Source: Paralvinella palmiformis
Lineage: Eukaryota; Annelida; Polychaeta; Terebellida; Alvinellidae
Length of the DNA stretch: 64,000 nt
Assembly (NCBI GenBank): GCA_025642065.1
Contig: JAODUP010000571.1
Span: 163,501 to 227,500 of the forward strand
Direction: 5' to 3'
Part shown: positions 33,834-44,857 of the stretch, piece by piece
Layout of the letters: each line of letters starts with the position of its first letter
How positions within the stretch are numbered: the first letter of the stretch is position 1
Position numbers and translations under genes: made by a program
Notes under the pieces: generated by a model
Told to the model about the DNA's origin: nothing
What the model saw: the letters and a program-made list of their open reading frames with translations, nothing else
The model's database searches: none

Positions 33834-36800
33834 GCCTTCAACATAACGCATTTTCTACGCAGAGTATAAACCAATGCAGAACGCGCGCGCGCGCGCGCAC
33901 ACACACACACACACAAACCATATCTCTATCTCCACCAGTCAGCTGTCTAAAGATAAGCAGTGTTTTGTATATTGTATATTTTATATTGTATATTGCATAT
34001 TGTATATTGTACATTTTATATTGCATATTGTACATTGTATGTTTGTACATTTTATATTGCATATTGCGTAATGTATATTGTGTAACTATCTGTAGCGCCT
34101 ACATTAATTTGAGTCCCAGCAACTCTTCTTTCTCAAGTATTGACCAAGAGTGGTTCGAAAAAATTGCGTTGATACACATTGAGTGAGTGAGTCAGTGAGT
34201 GAGTCAGTAAGTGAGTGAGAGATTTAGTCAATCATTCAGTCATTCTCTGTTCAGCGCTGGTCACACTTGGTATATATAACTGAGTGATGACTTCCTAGAT
34301 GAACATCACACAAACATAGATATGATCCGGATTTTAATCCACAACCTAGCGGTTTGCAGCACAGTATTCTAACCGCTGCGCTATCGGGGCCGCCTAGACA
34401 CCCTGAGATGGGGTGGGGGGTGGCCATTACTATCAGAGAGTTTTTATCCCCCCAGAGAGTCTTCGATCCCAGAGCCTAATTTAGCAAAATACCCTTACTA
34501 CTGGTTGGTGAGCTCCAAGTGAAGTCTAGACTGAATATAGTGTTCTTTTATATATAGTACAAGATTACTGTCACCTACTGGACAGAACCAGCTGCTGTTG
34601 ATTTCTCCGACTGTCACCTACTGGACAGAACCAGCTGCTGTTGATTTCTACGGCTGTCACCTACTGGACAGAACCAGCTGCTGTTGATTTCTACGGCTGT
34701 CACCTACTGGACAGAACAAGCTGGTGTTGATTTCTCCGGCTGTCACCTACTGGACAGAACCAGCTGGTGTTGATTTATCCGGCTGTCACCTACTGGACAG
34801 AACAAGCTGGTGTTGATTTCTCCGACTGTCACCTACTGGACAGAACCAGCTGCTGTTGATTTCTCCGGCTGTCACCTACTGGACAGAACAAGCTGGTGTT
34901 GATTTCTCCGACTGTCACCTACTGGACAGAACCAGCTGGTGTTGATTTCTCCGACTGTCACCTACTGGACAGAACCAGCTGGTGTTGATTTCTCCGGCTG
35001 TCACCTACTGGACAGAACAAGCTGCTGTTGATTTCCTTTTATGTTTTTTTGGTTGGTTTGTGGTGATGATAAGGAAATCAAATCATCTTTTCTTATGATT
35101 TGATATTTAGGTCGGTTCACAATAAATGCCCCCCCCCCCTAATCACGGCTAATGATGACATTACAAATATGTAATCATCTAACACAAACAACTCAGTTAT
35201 GATATAAATAATAACTATTATTTCGATATACAGCAGTTTATAAATGATGACGTAATTATAAATTAATAACAAAACCGTAACATCATTAATATAGACATTA
35301 GTTCTCAGTCTCGGCTTTCTCTATATGGTTATGTACTCGCGTGTAAACGAAAGAGTACAACGCCTCCTTACGAGAACCCCACAGTGGTGTTCGGTCTCCG
35401 AATTGCGGTCGCATCATACGATTCCGAACATTTCCCCCCTTTAACGCAATGTTAATTACGATGCGTATTACGGACACACACCTATCTTCCTACTTACGTC
35501 CAAAATTTGTTATACTTTACGTCATTTCGGCTCTTCTACCTCAGCAAATAAACAATAATTGACACCCGGATATAATAACTTTATCGGTTCAATGATATGA
35601 CAAGTTGATGCGGATCCAAAGATAAATTACTTGATTAGATCCCAAACAGTTCTAGACTTCACGGTTCTTAAGAACCCGGTACATACTGCGCTTAATAATC
35701 TGCTGTTTACATCGAGGATTGAACGCATAAACAAAAAATCCTGGATACGGAAGCTTCCTTTGGGTGTATCTCGAACCGTGGAATTAAGACAGAACAGATT
35801 GATAGCCAATGAACGCATCACGATGTCATTATCAACCGAAGTCGTTTGTCTGGAGCTATGACGTAACGGTGACAACGGATTCTAACTCATGGATCGGGAT
35901 CTGAACTTCCGGTATATTAAATAGTTGGGCTATTATGAATTTACACAGTGTGTGTGCGTGTGTATGTATGTGTGTTATATGTGTGTATGTGGGCGCTCGC
36001 GCGCGTGTGTGTCTCTGTGTATGTATGTATGTGTATGTGTGTTTGTTTGTGAGTGTGTGAGTGAGAGTATGTGTGTGTTTGTCAGTGTGGGTGTAGGTGT
36101 GTGTGTTATATGTGCGTCTGTGTATATATATATATATATATATCTGTGTGTGTGTGTGTTTGTTTGAGTGTGTGTGTGTGTGTGTGTCTGTGTGTGTTTG
36201 TCAATGTGTGGGTGTGTTTGTGTGTGCTGTGGTAGCCAGATTAAAAAAATGGATCAGACATCGTGGGTGATATCAGTTAGAAATACCCCCCCACACACAC
36301 ACACATACTTCCTCACCCACACATCCATAAAAACTAACAAATACGACCCCCCTCGCGTACATCAATCTGCCCACACACATAGATACCAACCTGTCATCCA
36401 TATAACCAAATGGTAATTTCTTGGGTTTCGCCAGAGTTAAGGTTCTTGGTGATGGTTCCGCTTTGAGAGCTGGTGGTAGAACCTTCCATATACTAGTCTC
36501 AACAGGTTCAAGTCTAAAACGAGATAATAAACAACAGCAGAGGAACCATTATAGTTAGCGTGTGTCTTATTGAAGTTTGTGGAGGCTGTGTGGATTGAGA
36601 TATGTGGAGGCTGTGTGGATTGAGATATGTGGAGGCTGTGTGGATTGAGATATGTGGAGGCTGTGTGGATTGAGATATGTGGAGGCTGTGTGGATTGAGA
36701 TATGTGGAGGCTGTGTGGATTGAGATACGTGGAGGCTGTGTGGATTGAGATATGTGGAGGCTGTGTGGATTGAGATATGTGGAGGCTGTGTGGATTGAGA

Positions 36801-37127
36801 TATGTGGAGGCTGTGTGGATTGAGTAGACTAAGATACGTTGAGAGTTGAATTATTAAAAAAGACTTCGATGTGCAAGATAATAATATATCATGATGAAGC
36901 CTAGACAATTGGTACATTCATCAGGGTAGAAAGAGGAGACGTTTTTAGGTTTTAGACATATATTAAGGCGAGACTTACTTGTTTAATGTTTCACCAGATA
37001 CCAGATTATTTTTCGGTTCTGAGAGAACGACCAATCTTTGTGAACAATTGGCTGACATGGCCTCCCTACTGACTGGCCATAACATCTCCTGGGTTCCCCA
37101 CTTAACACGTGGCCTGATAACATATAT

Positions 37128-37170
<43 letters not shown>

Positions 37171-37413
37171 TGTGTGTGTGTGTGTGTGTATGTGTGTGTG
37201 TACATTCATCATATATATACTGCACGTGGGCATTCGCGTCTGTCTGTCATTCCAAACCATCGAACTCTATTCTTTTCATCCGTCCGTCCGTCCGCCCATC
37301 TGTCTATCTGTATAGGTTTGCATGTCTGTGTTATGTTACTTTTTGGTATATTAAGTGAATATGTATTCTCCATGTCTATGTGTATATGAATTGAATAATT
37401 ATGTATGATATAT

Positions 37414-37449
<36 letters not shown>

Positions 37450-39685
37450 ACACCAGCTAAATTATCCGATCACTTTATATCGATATCACAAACGTTACAG
37501 TAATTAGACTTACCCTACTGATGTAATCCAAATTGATTTAGGTGTCTTTGATCGTGACAGTTCTTCAACACGCCGTCTGGTAAATATTATTAATTATCCA
37601 TTAATACTATATTATAATTATATGCTAATATACTAACTAATAATCACAAATTTAAAAAACAGCAGTAATTAATTAATATTTGACACAGTCTCGTAATGTC
37701 ATAATAACACCATTTTCGTCGTATACTAATCTACTCGCGAAATATCAGCATAATGTTGATTAAAACTGACTTATTGGATCATATAGACATTATATCACAA
37801 TATATAATGTCAATCAATATCACAACTTACCATATTACGTCATACACATACCGTGTCGCATCACGTCACATCGTCAACTTTCACCATAACCACACTATAC
37901 ACCATACTAACACACCATACCGTATTAACTTGGACCATACCATATAACGATTCATCATACCATATAAAGCAGCACCACGTCTTGAAGTACGGCAACAAAT
38001 AACATTATATCGTACCATATCATGCAATACCATAGCATACCATCCCATACCACATCATATTATAACATATCATATCATACCATGCCATACCACATCATAT
38101 TATAACATACCACATCATATTATAACATACCACATCATATTATAACATATCATACCATGCCATACCACATCATATTATAACATATCATACCATACCATAC
38201 CACATCATATTATAACATATCATATCATACCATGCCATACCACATCATATTATAACATATCATATCATACCATGCCATACCACATCATATTATAACATAT
38301 CATACCATGCCATACCACATCATATTGTAACATATCATATCATGTCATACCACATCATATTATAACATATCATATCATACCATGCCATACCACATCATAT
38401 TATAACATATCATATCATACCATGCCATACCACATCATATTATAACATATCATATCATACCATGCCATACCACATCATATTATAAAACATATCATATCAT
38501 GCCATACCACATCATATTATAACATATCATATCATGTCATACCACATCATATTATAACATATCATACCATGCCATACCACATCATATTATAACATATAAT
38601 ACCATGCCATACCACATCATATTATAACATATCATATCATACCATGCCATACCACATCATATTATAACATATCATCTCATATCATGTCATACCACATCAT
38701 ATTATAACATATCATATCATACCATGCCATACCACATCATATTATAACATATCATCTCATATCATGTCATACCACATCATATTATAACATATCATACCAT
38801 GCCATACCACATCATATTATAACATATCATATCATATCATGTCATGCCACATCATATTATAACATATCATACCATGCCATACCACATCATATTATAACAT
38901 ATCATATCATATCATGCCATACCACATCATATTATAACATATCATATCATATCATGTCATGCCACATCATATTATTACATATCATACCATGCCATACCAC
39001 ATCATATTATAACATATCATATTATGTCATGCCACATCATATTATAACATATCATACCATGCCATACCACATCATATTATAACATATCATATCATGTCAT
39101 GCCACATCATATTATAACATATCATATCATACCATGCCATACCACATCATATTATAACATATCATATCATATCATGCCATACCACATCATATTATAACAT
39201 ATCATATCATATCATGTCATGCCACATCATATTATAACATATCATACCATGCCATACCACATCATATTATAACATATCATATTATGTCATGCCACATCAT
39301 ATTATAACATATCATACCATGCCATACCACATCATATTATAACATATCATATCATGTCATGCCACATCATATTATAACATATCATATCATATCATGTCAT
39401 ACCACATCATATCATATCATATCGTGCAATACCATTACATGGTGTGCCATATCATACTACACCATGCCATGCCTTGCAATATCATACTGGCACACACACA
39501 TACATGCACACACACATACACACGCACACACACACAATATCATATCCACATACAACATAAACACCATATTACCCTAACTCTACCTACCTGCTATATCGTG
39601 GCATATCTTGTACTGAAAAATACCAAAATATTTAGAATAACATTGTATATAGGTTGTTTGATATGTGGGCTGTGTAATAGGTGTT

Positions 39686-39730
<45 letters not shown>

Positions 39731-41523
39731 CCATGACTGAACCAACTCCAGATATGTACAACAGGTGACGCTTTTCAAGAGTGTTGAATAATGAGGCACC
39801 TTGATGAAAACTATATATATTAAATAACTCAGAGTGGGAAGTGGTATAATAAATTAACATAAAACTATGAATTCTCTCGACAATGACATTTTGTAGGGTT
39901 TTTTTGTTAGAAACTCGGACGATTAATGTCACCAGAATATTAAATTGTTTACAAAATAGTTTTGAATAACTAATTTGCTGCCTAATTAAATGTTTTCAAT
40001 CGTTCCTCGGATTTCTAGCTTTATTTATTTATGCTATCGTTGTTATTATTGTTGAAATAGGAATTTGTAAAAATCCACAACTCTTTACCAACAGATCAAA
40101 GAGAACCCAGTTGTATCGCAGCGCCACTCAGTGGACTAGTTTCCAGGTACCCCCCATTAGCTGATTGCTAGGTATGTCCAGGTAAACTCTGGTCGTTGTA
40201 ATGCCTCAGATTTCAGAGTGTCAGATATCAGGCAGAAAAATTACGCTTCGAGTGGAAATGATATTAAAATAAACAGCCAGCCGGTCAATAATTGTATTTG
40301 TTTAGCCAAAATTGCGTATTTGTAGAGACAGTATAGTGCTCTTCGAATATCGGTTGCTATATTACGAAAGTGCACCTGGGTTGTTATATATTGCAGACTT
40401 GGATTGTTCGTCCACGCCAACGGGTTTTAATGGAAATGCGCCTCTCGTCGAAAATTAAGCGCGTTTTGAAAATTATCATGGCGCCGCCCTGGTGACTGTT
40501 TAAAACATTATTCGTTAGATGGCGCCTTTATCGCGAATATTATAATAATAATAATAATAATAATTGTGATGTAAAGGCATAAACTGAACGTTATAAAAAA
40601 AGTTTCTTACGTAATTGGTTGTCATACATCCTGGCTTCTAGTATATTCTCCCTCCAGTCACATGGCGCTGAAACCAATAAAATCGGTTACAAGTTATATC
40701 ACGTGATGCAGAACGTCATCACGCGTCGCACAACGTCGTCACGTGACATAGCAGTGACACGTACGCAAACAGATGTGTCAAGAATCCCGTTTCTTGTTAG
40801 CTAATACCACGAGGAAATAAAACGCGCGCACACTTAGGCGCACAAGCACGCACGTACACACTCACACAAACATACACGCCGCCAGAAAACATATCTCGCT
40901 ACCCGACAGGCAATGGTTTACTATGTAGACTCGCTATTTTATGTCGCTACTCTGATGAATCGTCTATATCGTTTCATAATGCCAAAGAGGGGGGGGGACT
41001 CGACCTGACAGACATAAAACAGACAGACAAACAAACAGACAGACACTATCAATCGCCCATTCATCGTGCACGTATTCGAAGATACCAACACGGCCCTGCC
41101 AATAATCCACTGATCCAGTAATCCAGTAATCCATCTGCGTATATAATCACGTCACGTGACCAAACAAACCCGATCAAGTATGATTAGAACTATTTCTCAT
41201 CATATTTTAAACACTTTGTGTTTACTAAACACAACCCTCGATATGGAGTCTTTAAACACCAACATATAGATCTCTTCTCGGTCACCTAACTACCACCGGA
41301 CAACCATTATATATATATATATATATATACTTCTAGAGCATTACCTCTTGTAGACAAAGTGTTGGCACGCTTAAGTTTATTTATAAGATTTTGGTATTTA
41401 GTTACGCCGTTTTGACTGGACACAGCGACATCTGTAGTACGTTGTGAGAATTAGTTGGATGACATAATGTGTTAGGATTATAAACTGTTAGCTATATGTC
41501 TAGTCGTATTAGTGATTATAGTA

Positions 41524-41565
<42 letters not shown>

Positions 41566-42327
41566 AGTCTCTTATGTATGAGTGTTACTTTAATCTCAGT
41601 GATAAAATGGTTTGAGAGTATGTCTCGGAGGGAATGATTAGAGATTGAACTAGAAATGGTAAAAGTCTTCAGGATTTTGGTGATATTTAGGAGGAGCTGT
41701 ACCCCTAAACCCTATCAGCGGTCCCATGGTCCCACCGGACTAGTCTCCCCCCTCCCCATCCCACATAACAGACCTGTATATATTAAGTTTGTCTTATGAA
41801 ATATTTATTTTGTTTACTATAATCGTGTTTTTTTCTTCATTGTTTCATTCCGTACCGAATTTCTGCCTCTATCTATGTATATGTCTTTGAATGTTATGAC
41901 GTAAAATAGGTGCGTACACACATACGTACATACGCACGCACGCACTAACGCACCCACACACGCACACCGTGATTTTAGATTTGGAAGTAGGTTGGTTTCT
42001 ATTTAGCGCCCGGAATTGGTCACATCTGAGACATATAACACAGAGACAACTACCTTGATAAACATCCCATAAACACAGCTATACGTGAGATTCGAACCCC
42101 CCCCCCCCACACACACACAGAGGAGGGGGGACTGACAGACAGGCAGACAGACAGAGAAACAAACAGACAGGTAGACAAACATGCAGACATACATACAGAC
42201 AGACAGAGAGGGAGAGGGGAGATGACAGACAGACAGAGATACAGACAGACAGACAGACATACATACAGACATATAGAGAGATTTATCCTGACCACAAGTA
42301 GCTGATCTTACCTTGTATATCGACCAT
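32511..42327 (-). CDS. THEG: THEG/SPMAP2-like sperm microtubule-associated protein, 8 exons
   Basis: Exons in coding order: 42327-42312, 40667-40611, 39612-39588, 37576-37514, 37113-36979, 36513-36391, 33771-33516, 32801-32511. Every junction has GT..AG signals and the phases agree throughout, giving 966 bases, 321 residues plus TAG. The start ATG at 42327-42325 has A at -3 and G at +4, and the frame upstream is closed by a TAA. The protein is built of about eight THEG repeats, each with a core like RVEELSRSK, RTLTLAKPKKLP, LEMLAKPKALP, LDQLSAPKKRP, RCMELSRPKSL, RLEELAVPNVR and RIQELAQPIKR. Vertebrate THEG (about 380 residues) acts in spermatids and flagellar microtubules. The reading of exons 1-3 is inference from phase; exons 4-8 are well supported. 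Confidence 0.82.
33060..33365. repeat. (GAT)n-rich tract in THEG-like intron 7
   Basis: Imperfect GATGAT repeats over about 300 bases, interspersed with GGTGGT and AATGAT variants. Confidence 0.9.
33516..33771 (-). CDS. THEG: THEG-like exon 7 (256 bp)
   Basis: Acceptor CTGACCATTTCAG (an alternative AG 18 bases later keeps the phase), donor GTAGGT. It encodes two repeats with LEMLAKPKALPREFAL and LDQLSAPKKRPEGPF. Confidence 0.85.
33797..33833. repeat. (ATT)n microsatellite
   Basis: About 12 perfect trinucleotide units just upstream, in gene orientation, of exon 7. Confidence 0.95.
33888..33917. repeat. (CG)n/(CA)n alternating purine-pyrimidine tract
   Basis: A GCGCGC run continues directly into ACACAC, a typical potential Z-DNA sequence. 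Confidence 0.85.
33961..34085. repeat. Imperfect ~10-bp AT-rich tandem repeat
   Basis: Words such as TGTATATTTTATATTGCATA recur about a dozen times with small changes. Confidence 0.8.
34250..34396 (-). repeat. SINE family C copy
   Basis: On the minus strand, a tRNA-like head (GATAGCGCAGCGGTTAGAAT) is followed by a box-B-like GTGGATTAAAATCCGG and a body shared with 6880 and 42000. It is in the THEG-like gene's seventh group of intronic repeats, same strand as the gene. Confidence 0.6.
34568..35034. repeat. 43-bp minisatellite, 11 copies
   Basis: Each unit contains CTGTCACCTACTGGACAG, which can fold as a CTGTC/GACAG hairpin, and then an AACCAGCTGCTG or AACAAGCTGGTG variant. Only a few substitutions separate the copies, so the array is young. 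It lies in intron 6 of the THEG-like gene. Confidence 0.95.
35040..35940. other. Intronic sequence, no repeat recognised
   Basis: A C10 run at 35130-35139 is followed by unique-looking sequence. No exon with matching phase was seen here. Confidence 0.5.
35945..36230. repeat. Complex (GT)n-rich tract
   Basis: Imperfect GT repeats with GTAT, GAGT and an (AT)n core at 36122-36142, about 285 bases. Confidence 0.92.
36391..36513 (-). CDS. THEG: THEG-like exon 6 (123 bp)
   Basis: Acceptor CTCGTTTTAG, donor GTTGGT (weaker). It encodes IWKVLPPALKAEPSPRTL followed by TLAKPKKLPFGYMDD. Confidence 0.85.
36578..36825. repeat. 25-bp minisatellite, about 10 copies (locus 1)
   Basis: The unit begins TGTGGAGGCTGTGTGGATTG and ends AGATA. 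Copies are nearly identical. It lies in THEG-like intron 5. A related unit occurs at 56163-56397 and, inverted, at 63020-63235. Confidence 0.95.
36979..37113 (-). CDS. THEG: THEG-like exon 5 (135 bp)
   Basis: Acceptor TATGTTATCAG, donor GTAAGT. It encodes RVKWGTQEMLWPVSREAMSA and RLVVLSEPKN, one full repeat. Confidence 0.85.
37130..37200. repeat. (AT)n then (GT)n microsatellite
   Basis: A pure AT run to 37167 continues as GT repeats, beside the acceptor of THEG-like exon 5. Confidence 0.95.
37418..37447. repeat. (AT)n microsatellite
   Basis: About 15 TA units in THEG-like intron 4. Confidence 0.95.
37514..37576 (-). CDS. THEG: THEG-like exon 4 (63 bp)
   Basis: Acceptor ATATTTACCAG, donor GTAAGT. 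It encodes RVEELSRSKTPKSIWITSV, a THEG repeat core followed by the usual W. Confidence 0.8.
38020..39430. repeat. Satellite of pentamers, ~35 units of 35/40/45 bp
   Basis: The array is made of CATAY, CACAT, TATAA, CATGC and TATCA-type words in a constant 5-base register. Higher-order units differ by whole pentamers. One strand has almost no G except in CATGC and CATGT. It fills most of THEG-like intron 3, about 1.4 kb. Confidence 0.93.
39588..39612 (-). CDS. THEG: THEG-like exon 3 (25-bp microexon)
   Basis: Acceptor GGTATTTTTCAG, donor GTAGGT. It takes two bases and leaves two, encodes QDMPRYS and links exon 2 to the R of exon 4. It sits between a 1.4-kb satellite and an AT tract. Confidence 0.62.
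39689..39727. repeat. (AT)n microsatellite
   Basis: About 19 TA units, 77 bases upstream, in gene orientation, of the 25-bp exon. Confidence 0.95.
39730..40600. other. THEG-like intron 2, no repeat recognised apart from (ATA)n
   Basis: An (ATA)n run lies at 40541-40564. It is otherwise unique-looking sequence. Confidence 0.5.
40611..40667 (-). CDS. THEG: THEG-like exon 2 (57 bp)
   Basis: Acceptor TTGGTTTCAG, donor GTAAGA. Only one of three frames is open (PCDWRENILEARMYDNQL), and it takes two bases and leaves one, fitting exons 1 and 3. Confidence 0.68.
40690..40762. promoter_or_regulatory. Cluster of CACGTG and CGTCA-type motifs
   Basis: Two palindromic E-boxes (TCACGTGA and TCACGTGAC) and several CGTCA or CGTCG words occur within 70 bases in THEG-like intron 1. 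Function is inferred from motif density only. Confidence 0.3.
40765..42000. other. THEG-like intron 1, mostly unannotated
   Basis: It contains a G9 run (40988-40996), AGACAGACAA repeats, (AT)n at 41311-41330 and a longer one at 41525-41562, and CA-rich stretches near 41910-41965. No exon was seen. Confidence 0.5.
42000..42270 (-). repeat. SINE family C fragment followed by a (CAGA)n tract
   Basis: TTGGTCACATCTGAGACATA and GAGATTCGAACCCC belong to the family C body and box B. A C10/CA run and imperfect CAGA/AGACAGAC repeats follow to 42270. Confidence 0.5.
42312..42327 (-). CDS. THEG: THEG-like exon 1 (start codon, 16 coding bases)
   Basis: ATG GTC GAT ATA CAA G, then donor GTAAGA. It leaves one base. 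The 5' UTR continues upstream for an unknown distance. Confidence 0.6.
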
Positions 42328-42724
42328 CTTATATCCTGGTATAAATATTGCTCTAAGATCTTCTCGTTTCTTCGTTTGTCCTTAGTAAACCATAGTATGG
42401 CGACTGTACATTAAAAACGATTGTCTATATGTAGATATAGGTATATATATATACACACACACACACAGATACACAAAAACACCCTTATATGTGCCTATCT
42501 ATGCTTATATATGCATATATGTGCCGGTGTATATGTTATTGGAGTTGTCGTCGCCGCTCGCTTAGTCAATAACTAGCAGAACTGTGACATAACATAACAC
42601 GCATAACAACGCACCTAGTGACCTCTGAGTTAGGATCAAGACTTATAGCATAAAGGTCAAACCTGGATTCGTGGATCTGTGATAAGCTGTAGGCTAGCAT
42701 TGTATGGGGGGGGGGTCGGAAAGG

Positions 42725-43370
42725 GTGGGGGTCACGTGTTGGGTGACTAGGTGGTTTTGTAGATAGTCGGGTGATTCGGTGGTTCTTGGTCGATGATTGG
42801 GTCCCTAGCGAGATGAGTGAGTGACTAATTAGCTGGGTGAATGACAGGTTGGCTAGCTGAATGGGTGGCTGGGTGACTGGCTAAAAGGCTAGCTGGATTG
42901 TTATTATCTGCCTGGGTGACTGGCTAGAAGGCTAGCTGGATTATTATTATCTGCCTGGGTGACTGGCTGACTAGCGAGGTAGGTGACAGCTTGACTAGCT
43001 AGATGAATAACTGGGTGACTAACTTTGTGGGTGAACGGTTGAATATTTGGACGGTTGACTTGGGGACTAGCTGAGTGGATGACTATTTGCATTATTAATT
43101 GGTTGACTACATGGGTATATGACAGGTTGATTAGCTGGGTGGATGACTGGGTGAATAGCTGGGTAGATGACTGGCTGAATAGCCGATTAGGTAACTGGGT
43201 GATTAGGCAGGTTGGTGACTGGGTGGCTTGCAGGGTAGATGACTGGTTGACTAGTTAGTTAGGTGATATGTTGATCAAATGGGTGGGTGACTAACATGTT
43301 GGGTGACCAGCTAAGTAGCTAGGTGGGTGATTTGTAGACTGTCTGGGTGGGTGAATGGTTGGCTAACTGA
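42725..43370. repeat. Degenerate 12/24-bp minisatellite
   Basis: Variants of GGGTGGATGACTGGCTGAAT recur for about 640 bases with a 12-base sub-period, strongly diverged. The plus strand gives a repetitive tryptophan- and aspartate-rich frame that is a by-product of the repeat. Confidence 0.85.
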
Positions 43371-43379
43371 ATCTTATCT

Positions 43380-44314
43380 GCGGTAAACCGGTGATCAACG
43401 AACGGGAACACATAGCTAATGGTAACTAGATCACACACACATACACACACACGCACACACACACACACAATAGTTCACGCTTCTTTGGTGCCTCAATTAC
43501 AATATTTATATTTTTAATATTGATTATCACAAATCCAACATTAGATGTGTACTTACTACAATAAGACAATCTATGTAACTCGATGAAGACTTGAATAAGT
43601 CAAAACTGGTCTATGTTATTGGCTTGAGTCGCTGCTATGAATATTGATCCGCATTTATTGCGATTTATGCTAATATTATTCAATTATATTGTGTATTAAT
43701 AATTTACTTTTCTCTTTTACGTTTCTGTTTTGATTAATCCGTGCGATCGATCAAAGTCTTGGCTGTAGTGTATCGCACAAATTTTAGTTTTGCTTCGATA
43801 ATAGTTAATTGTTTGTATTATGAATTGGTTTTGTGATAAAGTAATTTGCTAACCGACGATGTCATAGTTAGGGTCACATTTAAATAAATAAACATGTTCC
43901 CGGTGTCCTAGCGTGTGATAAAATAATCTAGATTACGATTTGGAGTATGGATTTTCCATATTTTTCATATGACTCCATGGCACAGAACGCGGTGTTGCCG
44001 CTCGTCACGCATGCGCTGTCAATTGGCTTTGTTAAAAATACTCTAATTTCGAAGTTCGTGTTTCTGAGAAAAAACAACGATATGTAAACATTAGTTAGCA
44101 GCCATATTTGTTTTGGTGACGAACAAAGTGCGATTCAACGTGCCCTCAAACTATATCTGTTGCACATTTCGTTACTGATTCCTCATCATGTTGTGGGGAA
44201 CGGGGTATTTATTCCAATTCAGAAGAATGACCTTATTCCGAAATGTGATATCGATATGTGTGTGTGCATGCGCGCGCGCGCGCGTCTGTGTCTGTTACCA
44301 TACGTGACTGGAGT

Positions 44315-44369
<55 letters not shown>

Positions 44370-44500
44370 GAAGTACAATATATGAGTTAATACAATATAT
44401 GACCTAATTACATTTCACGGCATTTGTGCACATATAAAATTTGAAAAGTAAGTCATAATCTCTTGCTCAAATATAATAATAGTCACAGTGAGATATTCCT
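43380..44500. other. Non-coding interval
   Basis: (CA)n occurs at 43433-43470, (GC)n at 44270-44285, (CA)n/(AT)n at 44315-44366. It is a possible upstream region of the THEG-like gene, but no promoter is recognised. Confidence 0.45.
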
Positions 44501-44516
44501 CTGTTCTATCATGGTA

Positions 44517-44568
44517 ATGAGTGAGTGAGTGAGTGAGTGAGTGAGTGAGTGAGTGAGTGAGTGAGTGA
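44517..44568. repeat. (GAGT)n microsatellite
   Basis: About 12 units of TGAG. Confidence 0.95.
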
Positions 44569-44857
44569 CGTCGACTCAGACGACACACACGAAGATAAAA
44601 TAAGCCAATTGTAATCCGCCAACCTGACAGAAAGAGGATTTGGTTACAAAACAAGAACAAACCCTGATTATCGTTCACCTGATTATTGGAACGTGACGGA
44701 GTATGGCCGCTAGGTACGTAGAGGTAAGCTTATTAGTTAATTTTGTAATAATTAATTATTTCTAATACAAAAGAACAGTTTATTAATCGTGAATCGACGA
44801 CTCGGTGTGGTCTAAAGTGTCGCCCCATTTCGGGGATAAGCAAAGAAACATGTTTCT

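Noticed and set aside
35945..36420. Long open frames with Cys/Val and Thr/His repeats
   Set aside because: They are translations of GT and CA microsatellites in all frames and have no gene structure.
36567..36917. 116-codon minus-strand frame with repeated Pro-His-Ser units
   Set aside because: It is produced by the 25-bp minisatellite; the unit is not a multiple of three, so all three frames repeat. It lies in an intron.
38020..39430. CRISPR-like repeat array
   Set aside because: Units have no unique spacers, and the sequence is eukaryotic satellite DNA made of pentamers.
43055..43258. Trp/Asp-rich repetitive frame
   Set aside because: It follows from the 12-bp sub-repeat and has no conservation evidence.
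44703..44723. ATG with seven codons then GTAAGC, as a possible first exon on the plus strand
   Set aside because: Too short to support; nothing downstream in matching phase was found.
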